A stretch of DNA of 64,000 nt from JBLMZI01 sp050258755 (GTDB lineage: Bacteria > Bacillota > Syntrophomonadia > Syntrophomonadales > DTU052): NCBI GenBank assembly GCA_050258755.1, contig JBLMZI010000006.1, positions 310,001 through 374,000 on the forward strand, given 5' to 3'. Positions 8,276-16,417 of the stretch are shown piece by piece. Below the pieces are notes generated by a model, which was given only the letters and a program-made list of their open reading frames with translations, made no database searches and was not told where the DNA came from. Every line of letters starts with the position of its first letter. Position 1 is the stretch's first letter. Both the position numbers and the translations under genes were made by a program.

Positions 8276-9496
8276 ATGTCGCTACAAAAACAGGCCACAG
8301 GCAAGGGGCTGCTCATCGTTCTCCTGCTGGTCGTCGTCATTGCCGGGCTTGCACTGGTCCCCGCGGTGAATCATAATGTCGCTTCCGGAATGAGCCAAAT
8401 CAGTGCCAGCGGAGAAAAAGCACCCGCAGCCGAACTTGGGACGATCTATGATACGCTGAAGTACAGCCGTTCAATCCATATTCTCGCCATGCTGCTGGTC
8501 GGTTTTGGGTTTTTAATGGTCTTTATCCGCAAACATGGCTACAGTTCGATCACCGCTACTTTTCTCGTAGTCAGTGTATCTATTCCCATGTACATGCTTC
8601 TGAAAAGCTATGGCGGCGAAGGATACGCGCTGAATACCATCAGTATTGATACCGTTCTTTTTGCGGAGTTTGCCGCAGCAAGCCTTCTAATCGCCATCGG
8701 CGCGCCCATGGGCAGGCTCAGAATGGAACAATATTTCCTGATGGCGCTGCTTTTCGTTCCGGCTTACATACTCAATGAATGGCTGATTATGGACAGTGGC
8801 TATTTCAACGGTTTTCTCGATACCGGTGGTTCGATCCTGATTCATGCCTTCGGCGCCTATTTTGGTCTTGGCGTGGTTGCCAATTCACTGTCCCGATTCG
8901 CCGAAAAACCAGCCTGTGAAAACGATGCTGTCAGCAACCAGTTCGCTCTGCTGGGCTCCATGATTTTGTGGCTGTTCTGGCCCTCCTTTACCAGTGCGAT
9001 GGTGGCTCCGGAACAGGTGGTGCTGACCGCCATCAATACGATCTTCGCCCTCTGCGGCGCGACCCTGGCGACCTTCATTTTCTCGCGGCTGCTTCGCGGT
9101 AAAATCGAAGTGGCGGATATTGCAAACGCAGCGCTCGCAGGCGGTGTCGCGATTGGCTCAGCCTGCAACCTGGTTAATCCGGGGTACGCTCTGCTGATCG
9201 GTGTCGCAGCCGGTGCTTTAAGCACATTTGGCTATGCGGTCATCGCACCGAAAGTCGAACAATGGATCCAGGGGACGGATACCTGCGGTGTTCATAACCT
9301 GCATGGGATGCCTGGAGTATTCGGCGGGATCACGGCTATCATCGTGACCGGCGCCGCCGGGGTTCAGCTGCTGGCGATTGTGGTAACGGTCGTCCTGGCG
9401 TTCGCCTGCGGAAAGATCACTGGTTTGATTGTGAATCTGCTTGGCACCCGTGAGCTGCCTTACAGTGACGAGGAGGAATTCCTCGGCGCCGAGTAA
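8276..9496 (+). CDS. Rh-type ammonium transporter (Amt/Rh family)
   Basis: About 406 aa with 11 or so membrane helices. It is closer to Rh than AmtB: GGSILIHAFGAYFGLG and DTCGVHNLHGMPGVFGG are Rh signatures, and each carries one of the twin pore histidines. A role as ammonia/ammonium (or possibly CO2) channel follows from the family. The second ATG (8276) is preferred to the one at 8267 because GGGTGG lies 9 bases before it and directly abuts the first. No glnB/glnK gene is adjacent. The last residues (ELPYSDEEEFLGAE) reappear in degraded form at 11893-11943. Confidence 0.88.
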   Translation: MSLQKQATGKGLLIVLLLVVVIAGLALVPAVNHNVASGMSQISASGEKAPAAELGTIYDTLKYSRSIHILAMLLVGFGFLMVFIRKHGYSSITATFLVVSVSIPMYMLLKSYGGEGYALNTISIDTVLFAEFAAASLLIAIGAPMGRLRMEQYFLMALLFVPAYILNEWLIMDSGYFNGFLDTGGSILIHAFGAYFGLGVVANSLSRFAEKPACENDAVSNQFALLGSMILWLFWPSFTSAMVAPEQVVLTAINTIFALCGATLATFIFSRLLRGKIEVADIANAALAGGVAIGSACNLVNPGYALLIGVAAGALSTFGYAVIAPKVEQWIQGTDTCGVHNLHGMPGVFGGITAIIVTGAAGVQLLAIVVTVVLAFACGKITGLIVNLLGTRELPYSDEEEFLGAE

Positions 9497-9515
9497 AAAC
9501 GTAACCCATATCACA

Positions 9516-9553
9516 AAAAGCATCCCCGGGTGATTCGCTCGGGGATGCTTTTT
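9516..9553 (+). terminator. Terminator of the ammonium transporter gene
   Basis: 13-bp stem AAAAGCATCCCCG / CGGGGATGCTTTT with T-tract. A sequence-related hairpin follows the degraded copy at 11965-11997. Confidence 0.9.
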
Positions 9554-9685
9554 TACACCTTCGGCTCCCCTCGGATAGGTCGGGAAAGCACTGGGAACAG
9601 CAGTGGCCAGCCTTGATAGATGAGTTAGTTGATCAACAAACAGCAAGTGCGGTATATTGGCGATAAGCAGCAATGAAGGATCGGG

Positions 9686-10633
9686 ATGAGCACAATGAAA
9701 AAGACCTCATTAAAAAGTGAAAACCTTCCCTCAGGGATAACGGATCTTTTTAGTTCGGCAGCCGATTTGTCCGATGTTATCAGAACGGTTTTTGACGTCG
9801 CCATGGACAACATTCTGATCTTGAGCGGAGATGGCCGAATCCTGGAGGCAAACCAGCGGGCGATTGCGTGTTACGGATACAGCAGGGACGAACTGCTCCG
9901 AATGCGTTTGCTTGATATCCGCCATCCGAGCACCTGGAATGATTACGAGAGCCAGATGGCGGCTTCTGAACTCAGCGGCGTCTTTTTTGAAAGCCTGCAC
10001 TGCCGCAAAGACGGAAGCTGTTTTCCGGTGGAGGTGAGTTCTCGAAGTGTCCGGATCGACAGCCACCTGCTTAGGATTCACATTATCCGGGATATCACGG
10101 AGCGCCGGAAAACGGAAGCAAGAATCCATCATCTTGCCCATTACGATGCCCTTACCGGGTTGGAGAACCGGGCAAGTATCGCGAGCCGGCTTGAGGAGAT
10201 TTACAATGAGGCGGCTGCCCAAAAACGATCCTTTGCGGTAGCCGTGATCGATTTGGATCGGTTTAAGCAGGTGAACGACACCTACGGGCATCTGGCCGGG
10301 GACGAAGTTCTGCGGCTATCAGCGCAGCGATTTGGCCGTGCTCTGCGACGAGAAGACCGCATTGGCCGGTATGGCGGTGACGAGTTTTTGCTGCTTCAGC
10401 AAAACATCACCGGTAAACCGGACGTAGAGGCCTTAATGCTGCGAATAATCCATGAGTTTGACCAACCCTGGGTATTTGAAGGACATCGGTTGTCGGTCGG
10501 CTTTTCGGCAGGGATCAGTATATTCCCAAATGATGCGGCCGACCGGGAAGACCTGATTCGGAATGCGGACCGCGCGATGTACGCGGCGAAAAACATTGCG
10601 GGAAACAGCTTTATCTTTCACGGCAAGGTCTGA
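9686..10633 (+). CDS. PAS-GGDEF diguanylate cyclase
   Basis: 315 aa, soluble. A PAS domain at about residues 35-150 ends with IIRDITERR, the usual PAC linker. The GGDEF domain follows at about 155-312, with DALTGLENR, DLDRFKQVNDTYGH and an intact RYGGDEFLLL active site. RRED five residues before GGDEF fits the product-inhibition RxxD site. The protein should make c-di-GMP in response to a PAS-sensed signal. It stands alone between the ammonium channel and the hemerythrin gene; the latter neighbour hints at an oxygen or redox cue, but this is inference. Confidence 0.9.
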   Translation: MSTMKKTSLKSENLPSGITDLFSSAADLSDVIRTVFDVAMDNILILSGDGRILEANQRAIACYGYSRDELLRMRLLDIRHPSTWNDYESQMAASELSGVFFESLHCRKDGSCFPVEVSSRSVRIDSHLLRIHIIRDITERRKTEARIHHLAHYDALTGLENRASIASRLEEIYNEAAAQKRSFAVAVIDLDRFKQVNDTYGHLAGDEVLRLSAQRFGRALRREDRIGRYGGDEFLLLQQNITGKPDVEALMLRIIHEFDQPWVFEGHRLSVGFSAGISIFPNDAADREDLIRNADRAMYAAKNIAGNSFIFHGKV

Positions 10634-10658
10634 ATCAGGCTGCGCTATCAGGTAAAAA

Positions 10659-10686
10659 ACGCCGGCATTCCTAAGAATTCCGGCGT
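10659..10686. terminator. Terminator between convergent cyclase and hemerythrin genes
   Basis: ACGCCGG pairs with CCGGCGT, with inner ATTC/GAAT pairing. On the minus strand it is followed by six T residues, so it mainly serves the hemerythrin gene. Confidence 0.75.
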
Positions 10687-10703
10687 CTTATGGTTTACCC
10701 ATT

Positions 10704-11288
10704 TTACCCGTTGTGGTGCTGCCCGCTGTGATCCTGAAGATACTTGGCCGCAAGGTGTTTGAGCAGTTCGTGGTATTTTTCATGCTGACCGATACCGATC
10801 CGCTCTTCTTCAAGCGTTTCAAATTGCTCATAAAGGGCATCCTGCGCGGTTTCGTCCAGTACCGAATCCGCCAGCCGGAACAGGATCTGATTTTCCTTTT
10901 CAATATGACTGGTCAACAAGCCGATATACTCGCGGCCGGCATCTGAGAAGCGCCGTATCGCGTCATCTGCATTTGAACCTGGTTTCAGACTCTCCACAGC
11001 CCCGACCATCGCCTGAATATGGGATCGCCCCTGCTGATGCTCGAACAGCATTTGGCCTATCGGGCCGCCGGTTTCAGGAATCCCCCGCTCCTTTAATACC
11101 GGAAACAGAAGGTCTTCTTCCTTGCCATGGTGGCATTTGTCGACAAAGCCTTTGAGAAATCCGATGATTTCCTGAAGATCGGTCAGGTCAACCATGCCTT
11201 CCTCAGCGCGGATAAGCGCTTTCTCCAGAATTTCTAGCATCAGGGTCACCGCCCGATGTTCGTCTTTCAACTGTTGGGTTGCCTTCAT
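10704..11288 (-). CDS. Hemerythrin HHE domain protein
   Basis: 194 aa, predicted all-helical. Metal-ligand histidines and acids occur in order: KDEHRAV near residue 10, KCHHGKEEDLLFP near 50, MLFEHQQGRSH near 80, SHIEKENQILF near 125 and GQHEKYHELL near 170. This matches hemerythrin-like cation-binding proteins that bind a di-iron centre and handle O2 or NO, or repair iron-sulfur clusters. The ATG follows GGGGGGATTAAAA. The cupin gene ends only 38 bases before its start on the same strand, so they are probably co-transcribed. Confidence 0.85.
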   Translation of the reverse strand: MKATQQLKDEHRAVTLMLEILEKALIRAEEGMVDLTDLQEIIGFLKGFVDKCHHGKEEDLLFPVLKERGIPETGGPIGQMLFEHQQGRSHIQAMVGAVESLKPGSNADDAIRRFSDAGREYIGLLTSHIEKENQILFRLADSVLDETAQDALYEQFETLEEERIGIGQHEKYHELLKHLAAKYLQDHSGQHHNG

Positions 11289-11326
11289 TTTTAATCCCCC
11301 CGCTCGATTTCACTTTTTTCTCTGGA

Positions 11327-11674
11327 CTAACCATTGGAATCCTTAATTGCAGTCTTCTTCATATTCGGCGTTTTCATGACATAGACCGAAAACGGAACGT
11401 TCTGCGTCGCCTCCAGCCGATGCGGGATTTGTGCCGGACTTACGACGATGTCTCCGGCGGAAACCACTCCGCTCTCTTCACCCACGGTAACGGTACCCGA
11501 ACCTTCTACCACTTGAAATAGCACATCAACCGGCGTCTTGTGCATGGGAACCGTTTCGCCCGGCTTAAGTGCCAGCAAAATGATCCCGATTTCAGGCAGA
11601 TCAACTACCGGTTTACCCTGGATTCCCCATGCCGTCTGCATAAACGGGAGGGCCTCGACGTTGATAACCTTCAC
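11327..11674 (-). CDS. Small cupin domain protein
   Basis: About 115 aa, a single cupin barrel. Motif 1 is PGETVPMHKTPVDVLFQVVEG and motif 2 is SAGDIVVSPAQIPHRLEA; the motif 1 histidine and the motif 2 PxxxPH histidine are both present, so metal binding is likely. GTG at 11674 is preferred because GGGGGG lies 7 bases before it; the frame opens at a TTG five codons earlier that overlaps this ribosome site. Substrate unknown. It lies upstream of the hemerythrin gene. Confidence 0.78.
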   Translation of the reverse strand: MKVINVEALPFMQTAWGIQGKPVVDLPEIGIILLALKPGETVPMHKTPVDVLFQVVEGSGTVTVGEESGVVSAGDIVVSPAQIPHRLEATQNVPFSVYVMKTPNMKKTAIKDSNG

Positions 11675-11792
11675 TTTGGGTCCCCCCAATCTTTTCGTTT
11701 CTATATAGGATTATTAGGATTAATTTTATCTTATATTAAGGTGGGTTGATTGTCAAGTTTTGCTATCCTAATTGTCGCCAAAAGGAAACGCG

Positions 11793-11900
11793 GTGTTCTT
11801 TCACGAACTATGCTATTTGGATATCGCCTTGCTGCTCCTGGCAGTAATCGCTGTATGTCTTTATTTCAAGGTCAAATCTGATCAAACTTCGGACGCGTGA
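11793..11900 (+). pseudogene. Decayed tail of a second copy of the six-helix membrane protein
   Basis: Reading from 11811 gives CYLDIALLLLAVIAVCLYF then KVKSDQTSDA and a stop. This aligns residue for residue with the C-terminus of the protein at 12926-13546 (VYLDVALLLLAVIAVYMYF then TVKPDQIPD and a stop). The reading frame upstream is lost. TTGTCAAGTTTT at about 11749 also matches the region upstream of the intact gene (about 12808), so the copy appears to have lost its middle. Confidence 0.75.
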
Positions 11901-11943
11901 ACTGCCGTGTTGCGACGAAGAGGCATTCCTCGGAGCCGAATAG
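11893..11943 (+). pseudogene. Decayed tail of a second Rh-type ammonium transporter gene
   Basis: Codons from 11893 read TRELPCCDEEAFLGAE then TAG, nearly identical to the intact transporter C-terminus TRELPYSDEEEFLGAE (ending 9496). It is fused out of frame to the previous remnant with a 7-base overlap, so this is a deletion junction. The following hairpin also resembles the terminator of the intact gene. Confidence 0.8.
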
Positions 11944-11964
11944 ACGAAGAACATGGTTGTTAAA

Positions 11965-11997
11965 ATCCCCGGGCGAATCGGCGATTCGCCCGGGGAT
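11965..11997. terminator. Terminator hairpin after the transporter remnant
   Basis: Perfect 15-bp stem (11965-11979 with 11983-11997) with a 3-base loop. It is probably the preserved terminator of the lost transporter copy. It also lies just downstream of the secreted-protein gene on the minus strand and may serve it. Confidence 0.75.
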
Positions 11998-12022
11998 GCT
12001 TCGCTTTCTACTGCGCCAAAAG

Positions 12023-12598
12023 CTATTTCTTCCTGCTTTTTTTCTTTGGTTTCTCCGCTTTTCCCTTTTTTACGGGCTTCTTCTCCGCAGCCACCGGCTG
12101 CTGTTTTGGAGGTTTTGGCGGTTTAAATTTGTCTCCTGGTTTGATTGGCGCCTTTGCATATCCGCCTGACCCTGTCCCTGGCGGCATTAATCGGCCCCCG
12201 TCCTGCGGATTCATGTCTTTCGGATTCTGGGCTTGTATGGCGTCGGCCAGTTTCTCCTTCGCTTCTTCGAGGGAAAGCCCTGAAATGTCAATACCCAGCT
12301 TCCCGGCGTCCGCCTTCAAGCGTTCCATCTCCGCCGTTTCAACCCGGGCCTTCGCTTCCTCCTCCGAAAGACCTGTGATATCGATTCCCAGTTCCTTGGC
12401 CTTGTCCTCAAACGAAATATCCCCCGGCATCGGGCCTTGCTGCCCCATTTGCGGACCCGGCGGCGGGCCAGGTGGTGAACCCTGCAAACCCGTCCTTTGC
12501 GCTGCTCCCGGTTGTTCAACCGCTCCCAAAGCAGGCATCACGCAGGACGCAAGAAAAGCTGCCATAACCGCAACACTGCAAATTGTCTTCATTCTCAT
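12023..12598 (-). CDS. Secreted Pro/Lys-rich protein with two LGID-x-x-GLS repeats
   Basis: About 191 aa. An ATG at 12598 with AAGGGGGTG upstream starts a clear signal peptide (MKTICSVAVMAAFLASCVMP; cysteine in the h-region, so possibly a lipoprotein). After a Pro/Gly/Gln-rich linker come two copies of a motif: KELGIDITGLSEEEAKARV and KLGIDISGLSLEEAKEKL (about residues 75-125). The C-terminus is a Lys/Pro-rich tail (KPPKPPKQQP..., KKPKKKSRKK style) likely to bind the anionic wall or polymers. The function is unknown; the LGI-x-GLS-EEA motif occurs in other small exported Firmicute proteins. Confidence 0.7.
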   Translation of the reverse strand: MRMKTICSVAVMAAFLASCVMPALGAVEQPGAAQRTGLQGSPPGPPPGPQMGQQGPMPGDISFEDKAKELGIDITGLSEEEAKARVETAEMERLKADAGKLGIDISGLSLEEAKEKLADAIQAQNPKDMNPQDGGRLMPPGTGSGGYAKAPIKPGDKFKPPKPPKQQPVAAEKKPVKKGKAEKPKKKSRKK

Positions 12599-12925
12599 CA
12601 AATCGGACACCCCCTTAGCGACTTCGTGCTGATCCGCCACATTGTCGCTTCTTCAGGCATATTTCGCCTTCTACTGTAATTATAACAAGAATTGGCGAAA
12701 GCATCTCTTTCAAAACCCGTTTCTTACACGCGGGAAACGATCTCTCTCAATCCCGGAAAAGGGCGACCGATTGATGAGTTCGTTGATCAATGGAATGGAT
12801 GGGGTTGTCAAGTTTTTCTATAACCCTTCATTTCGAAAAAGGGAATGGCGAACTATTCTGCGAATTATACACTTAAATAGCACCGCAGAAACCGCACGGA
12901 TCCATCGTACGAGGAGGTAATCAAC
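12599..12925 (+). other. Upstream region of the six-helix membrane protein gene
   Basis: About 330 bases between divergent genes. It includes the TTGTCAAGTTTTT segment (about 12808-12820) shared with the decayed copy at 11749. No convincing promoter or structured RNA was recognised. Confidence 0.35.
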
Positions 12926-13546
12926 ATGAGCCCATCGGCTATCCTGAAGTTCTTAGAGATGGTCGCAAACAACAACCTGAGTGTAAATGCGGCCATGCAC
13001 CTGGTTGTCTTGGTGGCGCTGGGCGCTGTATTTCTGGTTAAAGACGCTTCCATCCGCAGGCTGCTGTTTCAAGCCTCGGTCAGCATTCTGTTCGTGTCAG
13101 TGGCAGCGCACGCGGCAGTTTTTGGCAACCCATTTACCAGCGCAACCTTTAGCCTGCTGGGTATTGCAGCCATCGCCGAATTGGTGTGGTACCGGAATGA
13201 CGTTGCGCTAAGCGGCAGCCGACTGCAATCGGGACTTTCCCTGGTGTTCATTCTGATCAGTTTATGGTATCCCGACTTCGTCAATAAAAGCGGCGCGGCG
13301 ACCCTGCTGTTCTCCGCGGTGGGCGTGATTCCATGCCCCACTCTGCTGGCTGGGATCGGTTTGTTGACGCTTGTTTACCGCGGATCAGGGAAACTTCAAT
13401 ACGGAGTCGCCGTGTTTATGGGCTTGCTATACGGGATTATCGGGATCTTTGTATTGAAGGTATACCTGGATGTTGCCTTGCTGCTGCTGGCCGTCATCGC
13501 GGTATACATGTATTTCACGGTTAAGCCGGATCAAATCCCGGACTAG
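12926..13546 (+). CDS. Polytopic membrane protein of unknown function
   Basis: 206 aa with about six hydrophobic helices and short loops (helices near residues 22-40, 45-62, 70-88, 103-118, 128-150, 160-198). No catalytic motif is recognised. The start ATG follows an excellent ribosome site (CGAGGAGGTAATCAAC). A truncated paralogue lies directly before a truncated ammonium transporter at 11793-11943. The two gene types were therefore probably adjacent once, hinting at a link to ammonium or gas exchange; that link is inference. Confidence 0.72.
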   Translation: MSPSAILKFLEMVANNNLSVNAAMHLVVLVALGAVFLVKDASIRRLLFQASVSILFVSVAAHAAVFGNPFTSATFSLLGIAAIAELVWYRNDVALSGSRLQSGLSLVFILISLWYPDFVNKSGAATLLFSAVGVIPCPTLLAGIGLLTLVYRGSGKLQYGVAVFMGLLYGIIGIFVLKVYLDVALLLLAVIAVYMYFTVKPDQIPD

Positions 13547-13549
13547 AGG

Positions 13550-14122
13550 TTATTCCACCCAGCGGATCTTCTTTTGAAAATCGGGTTCGGGAAATGCCGG
13601 CGGGTCCGGCCAAGATACAGGGTGACCCAGTGGAGTAACCGCAACAATCTGCTTGTTATCGGGAATCTCAAGCAACCATCGCAGGGTCGCTTCGTCCTGG
13701 AGCGGCCCGGTCATCCAGCATGTGCCCAGATCAAGGGCGGTTGCTGCCAGCATGATGTTTTCCATCGCCGCACAGCCGGTTTCGAGATGCATTTTCTGCA
13801 AACGCGGGTTTTCGTCCATGTCAGCCAGAACGACGATCACGACCGGAGCGCCGCCATAAGTACGAGCATAGGTGCAAAAAGCCTCAGCCGCTTTCCGATC
13901 GTCCCAGCCAGCCGTGTATTCTTTTCCGATCCGGCCATAGCTCTCGCCAAGCAATTGTTTTTTCTTGCCCGTAACGACGATAAACTCCCAGGACATCAGA
14001 TTGCGTCCGGAGGGTGCCGAATGCGCCGCCTCAAGGACTTTCAGAATATCTTCCCTGCTGACATGCTCCGGCTTATAGGCCCGAACTGCACGCCGTTTTT
14101 TAATGACTTCAAAGAATTCCAT
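13550..14122 (-). CDS. Nitroreductase-family protein
   Basis: 190 aa, typical length for the FMN-dependent nitroreductase fold. The N-terminus has the family phosphate-binding KKRRAVRAYKPEHV, then SAPSGRNLMSWEFIVV at about residues 33-50 and GTCWMTGPLQ near 140, which contacts FMN. Likely a flavin oxidoreductase acting on nitro or quinone compounds with NAD(P)H; substrate unknown. The gene converges with the membrane-protein gene, leaving only 3 bases between stops. Confidence 0.85.
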   Translation of the reverse strand: MEFFEVIKKRRAVRAYKPEHVSREDILKVLEAAHSAPSGRNLMSWEFIVVTGKKKQLLGESYGRIGKEYTAGWDDRKAAEAFCTYARTYGGAPVVIVVLADMDENPRLQKMHLETGCAAMENIMLAATALDLGTCWMTGPLQDEATLRWLLEIPDNKQIVAVTPLGHPVSWPDPPAFPEPDFQKKIRWVE

Positions 14123-14194
14123 GAATAGGCCTCCCGCACTAAAGTGACTACGTTAATGATAGCTTAGTTTGCAGGTTTGTGGGGGGAATATGCC

Positions 14195-14225
14195 AAAGCA
14201 CACGAGTTAAAAACTCGTGTGCTTT
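14195..14225. terminator. Terminator of the kdpDE-kimA group
   Basis: Perfect 14-bp stem (14195-14208 with 14212-14225), AAAGCACACGAGTT and complement, just downstream of the kimA-like gene on the minus strand. Confidence 0.75.
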
Positions 14226-14263
14226 GCGAATATACTTCTCAGAAAGCCTGAAAAAGACTGGTA

Positions 14264-16171
14264 CTATCGATAAAAACAGCCTTCGATCCGATTCCCGTTC
14301 TTTGGCCGTTTGGTTCCGGCAAAACCAAGATCCTCAAGGTAAAACGGCAGGACCGAAACCGTAATATCCCGGCGGTTGTAAAGGGCATTGGCAATAAAGA
14401 GGCTGGTATTGTTGTGCAGAATCATCTGCCACCACTTGGAGACGAAAAACTGCGGCAGGAGGACGGTAATTTCGTCACCGGGGCGGGAGGCGTGTTCTTC
14501 TGAATCGATGTATTTGACCAGCGGGCCGACCACTTCCCGGTACGGGCTGTATTTGATGATTAACGGTATATCGGTACTCAGGGCCTGCCATTTCGCTCTA
14601 AGCTTATCTGCCTCCCCCGGATATATTTCAACATGAAACGCCTCCACATTCGGGGTCATGCTCCGCGCATAGCGCAAGGCCCGTACCGCCATGGCATTCA
14701 GGCTGTCAATCGGAATGATCACATGATGTCGGAACTTCGGATTCAAATCGATCTGACTCAGCCGGTCGTTCGGAATGTCAAGCTGGCTGGCGACCGCTTT
14801 GTAATGACCGTGAATCGCTTTCATGACCAGCACGATTACCGGAATGATAAAGACAACGATCCAGGCGCCTTCATTAAACTTTGTAATTCCGAGAATAATA
14901 ACGGTTACCAGAGTTAAAAACGCGCCCGTCCCGTTGATCAGCGCGTGACTGAACCATTTTTCGTTCTTCAACCGCAGCCAGCGCAGCAGCATCCCGGTCT
15001 GCGACAGGGTAAACGATGTAAAAACGCCAATCGCGTACAGCGGAATCAACAGGTGCGTATCCCCTTTAAACGCGACGATCAGAATCAAGGCCAGCAGGCT
15101 CAAGATCATAATCCCGTTGTTGAAGTTCAGCCGGTGGCCGCGCATGGCAAACTGCCTTGGGACAAACCGGTCCTGGGCGATTACGGAAAGCAGGGTCGGG
15201 AAGCCTGCATAGGCCGTATTTGCGGCCATCATCAGGATCAAGGCGGTCGACGCCTGGATGAAATAGAACATGAAACCGTTCCCGAAGATGGCATAAGCGG
15301 TTTGGGCCATCACCGTCATTTCCTTTGAAGGAATGGCGTGAAACGCCTGCGCCAGATAAGCAACGCCGCTAAAAGCAATGATCACGAAAGAAGCCAGCAT
15401 ATAGTACGCCATCTGCGCATTTCGCACAGCGGGTTCCCGGAAATTGGGCACTGCGTTGCTGACCGCCTCAACTCCGGTCAGTGCGCTGCAGCCCGAGGAA
15501 AATGCTTTCAACAGCAGGAATACGGTTATCGCGCCCGTTCCCAGGGTCGGGTGCGTCAATCCCAAAGGAATCGGTGTTATGGTTCCGGTGGCATGCCGGT
15601 AAAATCCGGCCAGAATCATCACGATAATTCCGATCATAAAAGCATAGGTCGGAATGCTGAAGATCCGCGACGATTCCTTGATCCCTCTAAGATTTCCGAG
15701 CGTAACCAACAGGACCAGAACAACGGCCAGTGCGACCCGGTGGTGCTCAAACTGGGGAAAGGTAGAAACGACTGCGGCAGTTCCCGCAGATATTGATACC
15801 GCGACCGTGAGAACATAATCCACCGAAAGCGCGGCGCCAGCGATCAAGCCATAATTCTCTCCGAGATTTTCTTTGGCTACGACGTAAGCGCCGCCGCCCC
15901 CGGGATATGTCTTGACAACCTGCCGGTAGGATACAATGAGAATCAGCAGCAGAACTATGATGGTTGCGGCTACCTTCGGCATTGCGAGATAGGACAGCAT
16001 TCCGATGCCAGGAATCAGCACCCAGAGAATTTCTTCAACCGCATAGGCCACCGATGAGATCGCGTCGCTTGAAAGAATGGGCATGCCCCATAATACACTG
16101 AACCGCTCATCGCTCAACCGGCTGGTCTCCAACTTCCGCCCGAATAACCATCGTCTGAATTGGGTCCCCAC
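14264..16171 (-). CDS. kimA: KimA-type potassium importer (APC superfamily)
   Basis: 635 aa. It resembles B. subtilis KimA (YdaO) along its length from memory: ILSSDAISSVAYAVEEIL at the first helix, YPGGGGAYVVAKENLGENYG, LLLKAFSSGCSALTGVEAVS, IPLYAIGVFTSFTLSQTGML, and a cytosolic C-terminal domain with LLPQFFVSKWWQMILHN. KimA is a high-affinity proton-coupled K+ importer inhibited by c-di-AMP at its C-terminal domain. About 12 helices cover residues 25-450. It follows kdpE by 246 bases, and its upstream region carries repeats like those before kdpD, so KdpDE probably controls it. No ydaO-type riboswitch was recognised upstream. Confidence 0.85.
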   Translation of the reverse strand: MGTQFRRWLFGRKLETSRLSDERFSVLWGMPILSSDAISSVAYAVEEILWVLIPGIGMLSYLAMPKVAATIIVLLLILIVSYRQVVKTYPGGGGAYVVAKENLGENYGLIAGAALSVDYVLTVAVSISAGTAAVVSTFPQFEHHRVALAVVLVLLVTLGNLRGIKESSRIFSIPTYAFMIGIIVMILAGFYRHATGTITPIPLGLTHPTLGTGAITVFLLLKAFSSGCSALTGVEAVSNAVPNFREPAVRNAQMAYYMLASFVIIAFSGVAYLAQAFHAIPSKEMTVMAQTAYAIFGNGFMFYFIQASTALILMMAANTAYAGFPTLLSVIAQDRFVPRQFAMRGHRLNFNNGIMILSLLALILIVAFKGDTHLLIPLYAIGVFTSFTLSQTGMLLRWLRLKNEKWFSHALINGTGAFLTLVTVIILGITKFNEGAWIVVFIIPVIVLVMKAIHGHYKAVASQLDIPNDRLSQIDLNPKFRHHVIIPIDSLNAMAVRALRYARSMTPNVEAFHVEIYPGEADKLRAKWQALSTDIPLIIKYSPYREVVGPLVKYIDSEEHASRPGDEITVLLPQFFVSKWWQMILHNNTSLFIANALYNRRDITVSVLPFYLEDLGFAGTKRPKNGNRIEGCFYR

Positions 16172-16263
16172 GTTCCGCCACTCCCTTACGCCTTACGCAT
16201 CTGAAAAAGGCCGGACAAAATAGCCCTTCCCGCACCTTCATAGTACCTTTCGTTAAGGTCAAA

Positions 16264-16307
16264 TCTCTGTAAGAAGATGTGAAAAGGGCGTAAAAATACT
16301 ATAAAAA
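16264..16307 (-). promoter_or_regulatory. Candidate KdpE operator before kimA
   Basis: On the minus strand, four TTAC-like cores (TTAT, TTAC, TCAC, TTAC) recur at spacings of 11, 11 and 10 bases. The TTACGCC and TTCTTACAGA parts are shared with the region upstream of kdpD, with the same 21-base spacing between the last two matching TTAC cores. Direct repeats at one helical turn are typical of OmpR/PhoB-type regulators such as KdpE. Confidence 0.6.
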
Positions 16308-16417
16308 TGTCTGATCCAAAAGATCGGCTATACGAGCCAGTAAAAAGCCTTCATAGAATCGCCGATGTTAATCGAGCAAGACAAAATCCAATCAGGAAGA
16401 ACTGCCGGTTCGGGCGG

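Noticed and set aside
11690..12000. A small intact gene in the region after the cupin
   Set aside because: The two overlapping C-terminal fragments match neighbouring genes and have no starts, so they are remnants.
16172..16263. A ydaO-type c-di-AMP riboswitch before kimA
   Set aside because: The class's conserved elements are not seen; the KdpE-like repeats give a better explanation.
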